Below are positions 44,443 through 53,186 of a stretch of 64,000 nt of DNA, one piece after another. Source of the DNA: Paenibacillus sp. 1_12 (GTDB lineage: Bacteria; Bacillota; Bacilli; Paenibacillales; NBRC-103111); contig NZ_FOTE01000002.1 of NCBI RefSeq assembly GCF_900114475.1, forward strand, positions 767,771 through 831,770, written 5' to 3'. Made by a program: the position numbers and the translations under genes. The notes beneath the pieces were generated by a model. That model was given only the letters and a program-made list of their open reading frames with translations. It was not told the origin of the DNA and searched no databases. The stretch's first letter is position 1. Every line of letters begins with the position of its first letter.

Positions 44443-45411
44443 ATGAACCTGGAACAATCGACCAAACCATCGGGACTATCCTTCCCTTGCTCTTCGTCAA
44501 CCCATAACAGAAAGGTTTGGCAGCGTCTGGTCACCGGACGGTATGTGTATATGCTGATCCTACCAGGTTTTATTTATTTCGCTATTTTCAAATTTTTACC
44601 CATGTGGGGTGTGCTCATCGCTTTTCAGAATTACAACCCATTTGTCGGAATAAGCGGAAGTGAATGGGTTGGATTTGAGCATTTTTCGAATTTATTTCTC
44701 GATAAGCACTTTTATATTTTATTGCGGAATACGCTGCTCATTAACTTGATGAGCTTGATCTTCTTTTTTCCGTTACCAATTCTTTTATCAGTTATGCTAA
44801 ACGAAGTCAGACATGAGTGGTTTATGAAGCTAAATCAATCTATCGTATATATGCCGCATTTTCTGTCTTGGGTTGTCGTAGCAAGTATGACCTTTTTCAC
44901 GCTATCCGTCGATGTTGGTTTTATTAACAAGCTATTGATTTCGCTTGGAATGGATTCGATTTCATTTTTATCGGAGCCTAAATTTTTTTGGGGCATCCTG
45001 ACTTTGCAAAACATCTGGAAGGAAACCGGCTGGGGCACGATCATTTTCCTTGCAGCGGTTGCTGGTGTGGACCCGCAGCGGTATGAGGCGGCAGTCGTTG
45101 ATGGAGCCGGGAGATTGAGGCAAATCTGGCATATTACGCTGCCCGCTATCCGGCCGACAATCGTGATTCTGCTTATTTTGCGGTTGGGGCATATGGCGGA
45201 CGTTGGCTTTGAGCAGGTCCTGCTTATGATGAACCCCCTTGTGAATGATGTCGCAGACGTATTTGACACCTACGTATATTATCGGGGGATTCAGCAGGGT
45301 GATATCAGTATTGGCACCGCAGTAGGCATGTTCAAGGGAGTTGTGGGACTCATTCTCGTACTCATCTCCAATTATGTGGTCAAGAAACTCGGGCATGAGG
45401 GTATTTATTAG
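44443..45411 (+). CDS. LplB-like sugar ABC permease (copy 1)
   Basis: This 322-residue permease has the LplB signature near the start (YIYFAIFKFLPMWGVLIAFQNYNPFVG type), six spans and the EAA motif (EAAVVDGAGRLRQIWHITLPAIRPT). The N-terminal ~30 residues are extra and polar. It shares long stretches with the permease at 51197-52120. AAAGGAG precedes the ATG. Confidence 0.9.
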   Translation: MNLEQSTKPSGLSFPCSSSTHNRKVWQRLVTGRYVYMLILPGFIYFAIFKFLPMWGVLIAFQNYNPFVGISGSEWVGFEHFSNLFLDKHFYILLRNTLLINLMSLIFFFPLPILLSVMLNEVRHEWFMKLNQSIVYMPHFLSWVVVASMTFFTLSVDVGFINKLLISLGMDSISFLSEPKFFWGILTLQNIWKETGWGTIIFLAAVAGVDPQRYEAAVVDGAGRLRQIWHITLPAIRPTIVILLILRLGHMADVGFEQVLLMMNPLVNDVADVFDTYVYYRGIQQGDISIGTAVGMFKGVVGLILVLISNYVVKKLGHEGIY

Positions 45412-45438
45412 CAGCATCCGTATAGGGAGGAAGAACCC

Positions 45439-46317
45439 ATGAGTTTTATTCACCAAAAATCAATGACGGTTGGCGATTGGCTCAATTATAGTCTACTAGG
45501 ACTGATTGCTATTGTGAGTTTGTTTCCTTTTTTGTATGTGCTCAGCCTTTCGTTAACGGACCCTTCAACCTATACGCCATTGAAATTTTATCTACTTCCT
45601 GATAAGTGGTCTCTGGCCTCCTATGCGTATATTTTAACGACTGACAGCTTTGGCAATTCATTGAAAAGCACTGCATTTATTACGGTTGTAGGTACCGTAC
45701 TCAACATTATCATTACGTTCACGATGGCATACGGTTTAACCAAAAAATGGGTGATGGGCCGTAATTTTTTCCTAGGCACTGTAATCTTTACACTCTTTTT
45801 CAACGCTGGGGTCATTCCTAATTATATCTTAGTTAAAGAAATGGGCCTGCTGAACTCCTATTGGTCATTGATTTGGCCCAGCCTTACCAGCGCTTGGAGT
45901 CTGATTGTTGTTAAGAGCTTTATGGAGTCGATTCACCCAGAATTGGAGGATTCGGCCAAAATTGACGGCTGTACAGATATAGGCGTATTCCTAAGAATTA
46001 TCATCCCCCTTTCCCTTCCGGCAATCGCCGCATTTACACTATTTTTCGCAGTCCAGCATTGGAATACGTACTTCAATGCTCTCATTTATATATCGGATAC
46101 AAAGAAATGGACGCTTCAGGTATTAATCAAACAGTTGGTTATTGAAGCTGATGCTTCTGGAGTAGGTCAGCAAGGCAGCTCTGATGAGGTTCTCGTCCCA
46201 CAGGAAACAATCCGTATGGCTTCAATTGTATTAGCGATGTTACCTATTCTAGCCGTGTATCCGTTCCTGCAAAAATATTTTGCCAAAGGCGTCATGCTCG
46301 GATCTGTTAAAGGCTAG
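45439..46317 (+). CDS. LplC/YtcP-like sugar ABC permease (copy 1)
   Basis: This 292-residue MalG-type permease of the LplC branch has the SLSLTDPSTYTPLKFYLLP loop, the EAA-like motif (EDSAKIDGCTDIGVFLRIIIPLSLP) and the ending KYFAKGVMLGSVKG. It lies 27 bases after lplB. No ATPase in the cluster. It pairs with the preceding LplB-like subunit and is paralogous to 52164-53036. Confidence 0.9.
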   Translation: MSFIHQKSMTVGDWLNYSLLGLIAIVSLFPFLYVLSLSLTDPSTYTPLKFYLLPDKWSLASYAYILTTDSFGNSLKSTAFITVVGTVLNIIITFTMAYGLTKKWVMGRNFFLGTVIFTLFFNAGVIPNYILVKEMGLLNSYWSLIWPSLTSAWSLIVVKSFMESIHPELEDSAKIDGCTDIGVFLRIIIPLSLPAIAAFTLFFAVQHWNTYFNALIYISDTKKWTLQVLIKQLVIEADASGVGQQGSSDEVLVPQETIRMASIVLAMLPILAVYPFLQKYFAKGVMLGSVKG

Positions 46318-46374
46318 TCATGCAGCCGGGCTTTATCATATGGATTGCTAATAAACCAATTAAGGAGTGGAAAG

Positions 46375-47370
46375 ATGACAAGTACAAGGGAAATTAAGAA
46401 CGTTCTGGTAACAGTAGAATACACAGAGAGTCAAATGGCCCGACTTAAGGAAGCTTTATCTCCGGCCAATATCATTCATCTCAATACAAAGGATGCTACC
46501 GGCATCGAAGAGGCTCTCAAGATAGCCGATGTTGCGCTGCTTCATGGAGATTTGGATGATCGCTTTCTAAATGCCACCAACCTTCGTTGGATTCATTGCG
46601 ACCATGCCGGTCTTAATAAGTCAGCTCGTCCAGAGGTATTCGAGAAGGGGATGATCGTAACCAGCTCCGCAGGTCGCTCGGGACCCGTGCTCGCAGAACA
46701 CGTCATGTATTTTTCGTTGGCACTTACTTATCAATTCACCTCTTTCTATGCTGCCCAGCAAGTCCATCAGTGGGGAATTCCCGGTCAAAACAATCTGCGG
46801 GGCTTGTATGGAAAGACGATGGGAATTCTCGGCTTGGGAAATACAGGTAAAGAGCTTGCTTTGCGGGCGAAAGCGTTCAATATGCGGGTTCTGGGCTACC
46901 GCCGCAGCGTAAGCGAAATTCCGGAACATGTTGACAAGCTCTTCTGCGCAGACCGCGGTGATACACTTGATGAGCTTTTGCGTGAAAGTGATATCGTTGC
47001 TCTGGTGCTGCCTCTTTCGAACGAAACTCACCATTTGATTGGTAAAAGAGAGCTTGAATTAATGAAGCCCTCCGCTTTCTTGGTTAATCTTGCCCGAGGT
47101 GCTGTTGTAGATGAGAATGCACTGCTGTTGGCTCTTCGTGAAGGAACTATTGCCGGGGCGGGTCTTGATACATTTTCAGTCGAACCGCTTCCAGCAGACA
47201 GCCCATTATGGGATGCTCCCCATACGCTGATTACTCCACACTGTACGCCTGCAGTTCCTGACAGAAACGGGCGCTCGCTTGAATTCATCCGTCACAATAT
47301 TCACGCCTATCGTACGGGAGGAGCTATGGTTAATCAATTGTCGGAAAGAGATGTTTACACGAAAGGCTAG
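46375..47370 (+). CDS. D-2-hydroxyacid dehydrogenase
   Basis: This ~331-residue NAD(P)-dependent dehydrogenase has the dinucleotide motif GLGNTG, the catalytic Arg in LVNLARGAVVDE, Glu in FSVEPLP and His in TPHCTPAVPDR. It interconverts a D-2-hydroxyacid and a 2-oxoacid. The start is ATG 46375 with AAGGAG 7 bases upstream. Within the island it could act on the same acid as GlcDEF, which oxidises 2-hydroxyacids through the respiratory chain; that link is inference. Confidence 0.87.
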   Translation: MTSTREIKNVLVTVEYTESQMARLKEALSPANIIHLNTKDATGIEEALKIADVALLHGDLDDRFLNATNLRWIHCDHAGLNKSARPEVFEKGMIVTSSAGRSGPVLAEHVMYFSLALTYQFTSFYAAQQVHQWGIPGQNNLRGLYGKTMGILGLGNTGKELALRAKAFNMRVLGYRRSVSEIPEHVDKLFCADRGDTLDELLRESDIVALVLPLSNETHHLIGKRELELMKPSAFLVNLARGAVVDENALLLALREGTIAGAGLDTFSVEPLPADSPLWDAPHTLITPHCTPAVPDRNGRSLEFIRHNIHAYRTGGAMVNQLSERDVYTKG

Positions 47371-47401
47371 GCTTTAAATAATAAAAAGGAGACAGGATGC
47401 A

Positions 47402-49447
47402 ATGAAAATAAACAAGTGGTGGCTTGAAAAGCCGATGCGTTTAATTCAAACCAATCTTCGGGAAATTGATGTGCTGTCAGATCCCGATGAGTTTGTAAAC
47501 AGCTTGAAGCCATTTTCGGCGGATGTGCTTTTATTAAATGTTGGCGGTATCGTGGCCAATTATCCTACGGAGCTCGATTTTCAATATCGCAATCCCCTTC
47601 TCGTCAACGACTTTGTCGGGGAAATCCTCGAACGTGTTCATGCCAATGGCATGCGGTTGATTGCCCGGTTTGACTTCAGCAGATTGAACGAAGCCATTGC
47701 TTTGAAGCATCCCGAATGGTTGTATAAAAGCGTCAAAGGCGAAACCATCAATTATAACGGTCAAGTACACACTGCATTTAACGGATGGTACCAGCAGGAA
47801 GGTTCGATCCAGATCATGACGGAGGCCGTCAAAAAATATCCGATTGATGGTGTATTCATCAATATGCATGGTTATGTCATTCATGATTACAGCTACAATC
47901 ATTACGGGATTTGTCAATCCGACAGCGATCAGGCCCGTTTTCAACAATTATTTGGTCATCCTCAGCTGCCTCTGACAGCGGATAGCCTTGATCCCGTTTA
48001 TCGAGATTATGAAAAGTTCAAGCAGCAAACGGTAGCCGAATTATTCAGGAGACGCGCCCAAGCGGTGAAAGACATAAATCCCAACGTTGCAATTTGCAAT
48101 TATACTCCCGAGGGTACGGATATTTTCAGGATGGAATCCAACACCGGCATCGACCGTCAGCTTCCTGAATTTAATTACTCAGCCTCTCATCATGTCAACA
48201 TGGTGATGAGCTCCTGGGAGCACATGGCGGTCAGTAATTCTGCGGTTCATTTTGTCGATTTTGCCATGCGCCATTCCGCCGTCTCTGCACACCATACCTC
48301 CGCCAGATTAGCGCAAGATTTAATCCATGGCGGATGGTTGGACTTTTATGTAATTGGAACCTTAAATAATCAGGATGACCGCTTGTGCATGGAATCCGTT
48401 AAGGAATTGTATGGCTTTCACCGGGATAACGAGCGTCATTATACCAACATCACATCACTCTCCGATGTATGCCTTATCTTCCCGCAAAACAGCAGCTATT
48501 ACGGAAGTATTAAAGAGTTTCAGGGACTATTCCGAATCCTTTCGGAGCAGCACATTTTATTTGATGTCATTCACGACAGCATTCTGGAGGAACCATCGGC
48601 CTTGGATAAGCTGAGCCCATATCAAGCCGTACTGCTGCCGGATGCCCGCAATTTGAGCGGGACCGCATGCAGCGTACTGGACAGCTATGTGCAATCCGGG
48701 GGCAAGCTGCTAGCAACCGGTGGCTCCTCAACCTGCGACGAGAAAGGGACACCTTTCCAGAAATACCGTTTGGCATCGCTGGGTGTGGACCGTATAGAGC
48801 AGACCTACCCGCGCCAGCAGGGTACCTATTTCCGCATTAAACCGGAGGATAAAGAGCGACTGCAAGGCTTTGAGGATTTGGACATCATGTACTTGTATGA
48901 TGAATTTTTTCAAGCTCGCTGTAAGGCACAATGCACGAGTTTTCTGAGGTACATCCCTCCCTGCATGTTCGGTCCTCCGGAAAAATGCTACTATACCATC
49001 GTTACCGATATACCGGGGCTTATCCACCATTCCTATGGCAAGGGCAGCACAGCCCTCATCCCCTGGACGATCGGCAAGCATTATGAGAAGCTGAGCAATC
49101 ATGCTCACTCCAAACTGGTGCTCAGCGCCTTGATTGATCTGCTTCAGGTAGAGCGAAGTCTACTTGTCAATACTTATCCAACGGTCGAGGTAGCCTCTCA
49201 CCTTAAGAAAGAGGACGGCAGCACCCTGATTCATCTGGTAAATTTAAGCGGACAATTGGGTACCGCCTTCCACCCTCCGATTCCTATTCAATCTATAGAG
49301 ATTGAACTTGCTGTTGAACGGAAGCCTAGCAGCATCTATACCTTGAAATCAAAACGGTTATTAGATTTCACGGTATTGTCCGGGCAATCTGTCACTTTCA
49401 AGCTGCCAGAGCTGCAGTTGTTCGAAACGATTGTGATCGAATATTAA
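47402..49447 (+). CDS. GHL6-like glycoside hydrolase (copy b)
   Basis: This 681-residue paralogue of the protein at 38303-40315 has the same order of domains: WLEKPMRLIQTNLREIDVL start, LIARFDFSRLNEAIALKHPEW, IDGVFINMHGY, and the trimerisation-like middle with GSSTCDEKGT. The Cys cluster of copy a has decayed to YGICQSDSDQARF, so a metal or structural site is probably lost. No signal peptide. AAGGAG precedes the ATG. It probably acts on a related but different substrate. Confidence 0.8.
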   Translation: MKINKWWLEKPMRLIQTNLREIDVLSDPDEFVNSLKPFSADVLLLNVGGIVANYPTELDFQYRNPLLVNDFVGEILERVHANGMRLIARFDFSRLNEAIALKHPEWLYKSVKGETINYNGQVHTAFNGWYQQEGSIQIMTEAVKKYPIDGVFINMHGYVIHDYSYNHYGICQSDSDQARFQQLFGHPQLPLTADSLDPVYRDYEKFKQQTVAELFRRRAQAVKDINPNVAICNYTPEGTDIFRMESNTGIDRQLPEFNYSASHHVNMVMSSWEHMAVSNSAVHFVDFAMRHSAVSAHHTSARLAQDLIHGGWLDFYVIGTLNNQDDRLCMESVKELYGFHRDNERHYTNITSLSDVCLIFPQNSSYYGSIKEFQGLFRILSEQHILFDVIHDSILEEPSALDKLSPYQAVLLPDARNLSGTACSVLDSYVQSGGKLLATGGSSTCDEKGTPFQKYRLASLGVDRIEQTYPRQQGTYFRIKPEDKERLQGFEDLDIMYLYDEFFQARCKAQCTSFLRYIPPCMFGPPEKCYYTIVTDIPGLIHHSYGKGSTALIPWTIGKHYEKLSNHAHSKLVLSALIDLLQVERSLLVNTYPTVEVASHLKKEDGSTLIHLVNLSGQLGTAFHPPIPIQSIEIELAVERKPSSIYTLKSKRLLDFTVLSGQSVTFKLPELQLFETIVIEY

Positions 49448-49513
49448 ACCAAGCGATCACAGTTTTTACTGGTTCTGAACACCAATTCCCAATTTATCGG
49501 AGGTGTATTGTCC

Positions 49514-51082
49514 ATGTCCCTTTCAAGCGAGGTGTTGGCGATGACCCAAAAATGGGCCAAATTCAGCCTGCCGTTATTTCTTAGCCTTCTGGTATTAAAC
49601 GGCTGCAGCAGCGGAGCAAGCGACAGCGCAGGTCCCAGCACGGGAACAATAGAGACGAAAGGAACAGTTGCAGCGGACAAAAAAGATGCAGGTCCCTTAT
49701 CCATTGATATGATGACGAGTTTTACAAATACCATACCCAAACTGGATAACGCTTTTTATACCGAATTGCAAAGGCTTACGAATACTAAGCTGAATATTAC
49801 TTTCGTCCTAGATGGGAACGATTACAATGCCAAGTTGGATCTGGTGCTTGCCTCTGGAGACCTCCCAGAAGTTCTGAAGGCTGATTACACCCGCCCCACA
49901 TTGGTCAATGCCATTAAAGACGGAGCCTTTTGGGATCTGACTCCTTTTCTTGGCGATTTCTCCAAATATCCGAATTTACGCGATAAAATGATACCTGGTT
50001 CTTGGAGCTACGTTAAATATGACGGAAAAACTATGGGTATTCCGCGAAGCAGAGCTCAAATCGACAATACGATTATGTTCCGAAAGGATTGGCTGGAAAA
50101 AGCAAATATTCCTGTGCCTAAAACTGTCGATGAGTTTAAAGATGCGCTAAAAGCTATTGTGAAAAGCAACCCAGCTGGCGGCAACGGTACAATTGGTTAT
50201 GACATTGCTGATGCTACCGGCTCCCCTTCCCTGAACGCTGCCTTCGGCGTGCCTAATCCAACTTACGATGCGGAAGGCGGTCTGATGTACTCCTACTTAA
50301 ATCCGCAGTTTACTAAGCTGGTTGAATGGTTCCGTGGACTTTATGCAGAAGGGCTGATTGCTAAAGAATTTTCCGCTCTGACCGTTACACAACAAAAAGA
50401 TTTGTTCAGCTCGGGTCGGGCATTCGCCTATGATGCCAGCGCTTACTACAGCTTCGTTTATACGGATAATGTGAAGAAAACCCAGCCTGATGGTAATGTA
50501 GTGTCGTTTCAGCCGTTAAAAGGACCTGGAGGCGACGGAGCCATGCTCGATATCGGGACCCGTGGCGGCATGTATATTAGCAAGAAGGTGCCTCAGGAAA
50601 AGGTGACCAAAATATTGGATTTCTTTGAAAAAACCGCTACACAGGAAATTACCGATCTTGGCTATTATGGCAAGGAGGGTGTTCATTACAATAATGTGAA
50701 TGGCGAGAAGGTTTTGACCGATCTGGGTAAACAAGAAATTACCGTTGACAGTATCGCTGCCATGACGCCCGCTTATTCCAAATGGGGAAAAGTAGCTTAT
50801 GCCGGAGTCTCAAAGGCTGCTAACGAAGCGAAACAGAAAGAAATGGAAATTTACGGTCAAATAGGCAAAACCGACGTATTTGGGTATTTATATTCCCCTA
50901 CATGGGTCGATGTATGGCCTACCTATGAAGCTGAATTGAAAAGTATGAGAATTAAAGCGGTTGTCGGCCAAATCACGATGGATCAATACAAGCAATTTGT
51001 GGATAAGGTAAATACCGATCCGAAAATAAAGAAAGCCTATCAGGAATTCGCCAAGGATTATAAATCACGTACGAATAAATAA
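49514..51082 (+). CDS. LplA-like solute-binding lipoprotein (copy b)
   Basis: This ~522-residue binding protein paralogous to copy a has a lipoprotein signal ending VLNGC near residue 32 and the GAFWDLTPFLGDFSKYPNL block. I prefer ATG 49514 (GGAGGT 9 bases upstream) over TTG 49508, which is too close to the ribosome site. It should deliver its ligand to the permeases at 51197 and 52164. Confidence 0.9.
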   Translation: MSLSSEVLAMTQKWAKFSLPLFLSLLVLNGCSSGASDSAGPSTGTIETKGTVAADKKDAGPLSIDMMTSFTNTIPKLDNAFYTELQRLTNTKLNITFVLDGNDYNAKLDLVLASGDLPEVLKADYTRPTLVNAIKDGAFWDLTPFLGDFSKYPNLRDKMIPGSWSYVKYDGKTMGIPRSRAQIDNTIMFRKDWLEKANIPVPKTVDEFKDALKAIVKSNPAGGNGTIGYDIADATGSPSLNAAFGVPNPTYDAEGGLMYSYLNPQFTKLVEWFRGLYAEGLIAKEFSALTVTQQKDLFSSGRAFAYDASAYYSFVYTDNVKKTQPDGNVVSFQPLKGPGGDGAMLDIGTRGGMYISKKVPQEKVTKILDFFEKTATQEITDLGYYGKEGVHYNNVNGEKVLTDLGKQEITVDSIAAMTPAYSKWGKVAYAGVSKAANEAKQKEMEIYGQIGKTDVFGYLYSPTWVDVWPTYEAELKSMRIKAVVGQITMDQYKQFVDKVNTDPKIKKAYQEFAKDYKSRTNK

Positions 51083-51120
51083 TCGCGGAATTTCAGGCAA
51101 TATCAATTAAATCTCAGTAA

Positions 51121-51168
51121 AGGCTGGGCATTCGGGAGCCTCAGGATATCCTAATTGCCCAACCCTTC
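51121..51168 (+). terminator. Intercistronic hairpin between binding protein and permease genes
   Basis: GG-c-TGGGCA pairs with TGCCCA-a-CC over a 25-base loop that can fold further; it is followed by CTTCTTCTT. In this position such hairpins commonly stop part of the transcription or protect the upstream mRNA, so that binding protein is made in excess over permeases. Confidence 0.5.
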
Positions 51169-51196
51169 TTCTTATGGTTTGGAAGGGAGACATAAT

Positions 51197-52120
51197 ATGG
51201 CGCGAATAATGCCAACTAACAAACGCTGGGCCAGAATAAAAAGAAATCGCTACATATACCTGCTGATGTCGGCGGGAGTCATCTATTTTTTTCTCTTTAA
51301 ATTTTTGCCTATATGGGGTTTACTGCTATCGTTTCAGGACTACAGCCCCTTCAAAGGTTTCTTTGGGAGCAGCTGGGTCGGATTCAAGCACTTTTCCAAT
51401 TTATTTCAAAGCGAGCAATTTTATATGATGGGCAGAAATACGTTCCTTATCAGCATATTCAACCTCGTTTTTTATTTTCCTGTGCCTATTGTTCTGGCAT
51501 TGATGCTTAATGAAGTTAGACATGAATGGTTCAAAAAAATAAATCAGTCGATCGTCTATCTCCCCCATTTTTTATCTTGGGTCATCCTGGTCAGTCTTAC
51601 TTTCTTTGTATTCTCTTCGGATATCGGCATCATCAATAAACTAGTCGTTGCTTCCGGGAACCAGCCCATTCTATTCCTCTCCGAGCCTAAGTTTTTCTGG
51701 ATATTGCTGACATTGCAAAATATATGGAAGGATGCCGGTTGGGGAACGATTATTTTTCTTGCAGCTATCGCCGGAGTCGACCCTGCCCGCTATGAAGCTG
51801 CCGTAATTGACGGAGCGAGCCGGTGGCGGCAAATCTACCATATTACACTGCCCGCTATTCGTCCCACCATTATCATTTTATTAATTCTCCGGTTTGGGAA
51901 CATGGCGGATGTCGGGTTCGAACAAGTGTTATTAATGATGAACCCTCTAGTCACTTCCGTTGCAGATGTATTTGATACCTACTCGTATATGCAGGGTATT
52001 GTAGGCGGCAAAATCAGCGTTGGTATAGCCGTAGGGATGTTCAAAGGGATTGTCGGACTCATTCTGGTAGTCACTGCTAATCAAATCGTAAAAAAATTGG
52101 GATATGAGGGGATTTACTAG
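51197..52120 (+). CDS. LplB-like sugar ABC permease (copy 2)
   Basis: This ~307-residue paralogue of the permease at 44443 has YIYLLMSAGVIYFFLFKFLP, GLLLSFQDYSPFKGF and the EAA motif (EAAVIDGASRWRQIYHITLP). The start at ATG 51197 follows AAGGGAG; the longer reading to 51155 lacks a ribosome site and starts within the hairpin. The C-terminal KKLGYEGIY is as in copy 1. Confidence 0.9.
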   Translation: MARIMPTNKRWARIKRNRYIYLLMSAGVIYFFLFKFLPIWGLLLSFQDYSPFKGFFGSSWVGFKHFSNLFQSEQFYMMGRNTFLISIFNLVFYFPVPIVLALMLNEVRHEWFKKINQSIVYLPHFLSWVILVSLTFFVFSSDIGIINKLVVASGNQPILFLSEPKFFWILLTLQNIWKDAGWGTIIFLAAIAGVDPARYEAAVIDGASRWRQIYHITLPAIRPTIIILLILRFGNMADVGFEQVLLMMNPLVTSVADVFDTYSYMQGIVGGKISVGIAVGMFKGIVGLILVVTANQIVKKLGYEGIY

Positions 52121-52163
52121 CTTGTACATTGATTGATTATTCATAACGAAGAAGGTGGCATGA

Positions 52164-53036
52164 ATGAGTTTCGTTTACAGAAAAAGGCTGACGGCAGCGG
52201 ATTGGATTAATTACAGTGCCCTGATTTCGTTATCCTTGATTTGTATGTTCCCGTTTATTTATATTTTCAGCGTTTCATTCACGGACCCTGCTGTTTACGT
52301 TCCTTTACAATTTTATCTGTTCCCACCCAAGTGGTCCCTAGATGCTTATAAATATATTTTGTCGACACAAAGTTTTTTGAATTCCATTAAGAGCACTTTT
52401 TTTATTACAGTAGTGGGTACCATTCTACAGGTAATCGTCACATTTACTTTGGCCTACGGCCTTACAAGAAAGGATCTCGATGGGAGAAAGCTCGTCTTGG
52501 GCTTCGTCATCTTTACGCTGGTGTTTCATGCAGGCATCGTTCCGAACTATCTGGTTGTGAAAAGTCTTGGACTGCTTAACTCGTATTGGTCTCTGATCTG
52601 GCCTAATTTGACCAATGCGTGGACGCTAATTGTTGTAAAAAGCTTTTTGGATTCGCTGCCTCCTGAGCTGGAGGAATCTGCACAAATTGATGGAAGCAAT
52701 GACGTGGGCATATTTTTCAAAATTGTTATTCCCCTTTCGATGCCTGCCATTGCCGCCTTCACTTTATTTTTTGCAGTTTCGCAATGGAATATTTATTTTA
52801 ATGCCTTGATCTATATATCCGATGCCAACAAGTGGACATTGCAGGTGCTGATCAAAGCGCTTGTCCTGGATTCCACGCCCCTCGGTGCTTCCGGGACGGC
52901 TGCAGATGGAATTCCGCCCTTAGAAACAGTCCGTATGGCCGCAGTAACATTTGCGATGGCGCCTATACTTATTGTATATCCCTTTCTGCAAAAGTATTTT
53001 GCTAAAGGCGTTATGCTTGGCTCCATAAAGGGATAG
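52164..53036 (+). CDS. LplC/YtcP-like sugar ABC permease (copy 2)
   Basis: This 290-residue paralogue of 45439-46317 is collinear with it over its full length, with SVSFTDPAVYVPLQFYLFP, the EAA-like motif (EESAQIDGSNDVGIFFKIVIP) and the KYFAKGVMLGSIKG end. It is the last gene of the long plus-strand operon that begins with the AraC-type regulator. Confidence 0.9.
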   Translation: MSFVYRKRLTAADWINYSALISLSLICMFPFIYIFSVSFTDPAVYVPLQFYLFPPKWSLDAYKYILSTQSFLNSIKSTFFITVVGTILQVIVTFTLAYGLTRKDLDGRKLVLGFVIFTLVFHAGIVPNYLVVKSLGLLNSYWSLIWPNLTNAWTLIVVKSFLDSLPPELEESAQIDGSNDVGIFFKIVIPLSMPAIAAFTLFFAVSQWNIYFNALIYISDANKWTLQVLIKALVLDSTPLGASGTAADGIPPLETVRMAAVTFAMAPILIVYPFLQKYFAKGVMLGSIKG

Positions 53037-53065
53037 GAATAGAAAATATGAGCAGCGTTGCAGAC

Positions 53066-53109
53066 AAAAAAAGCCGTTAAACCAAAATTACTGTGGTTTT
53101 AGCGGCTTT
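53066..53109. terminator. Bidirectional terminator between the two converging operons
   Basis: AAAGCCG-t-TAAA-c-CA pairs with TG-g-TTTTA-g-CGGCTTT with a 9-base loop. There are seven A on the left (T-run for the minus operon) and a short T-stretch on the right. It ends the plus operon (stop 53036) and the minus operon (stop 53187). Confidence 0.8.
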
Positions 53110-53186
53110 ATCTGTTTCCGAAGTTACTTCGCTTATTCCGCAGATCTCCCCAGATAAGAAACGTCATCTTTCCACCCGTACCTGCC

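Noticed and set aside
47028..47288. Minus-strand frames within the D-2-hydroxyacid dehydrogenase and GHL6 genes
   Set aside because: They lie fully inside genes with clear motifs and have no own ribosome sites.
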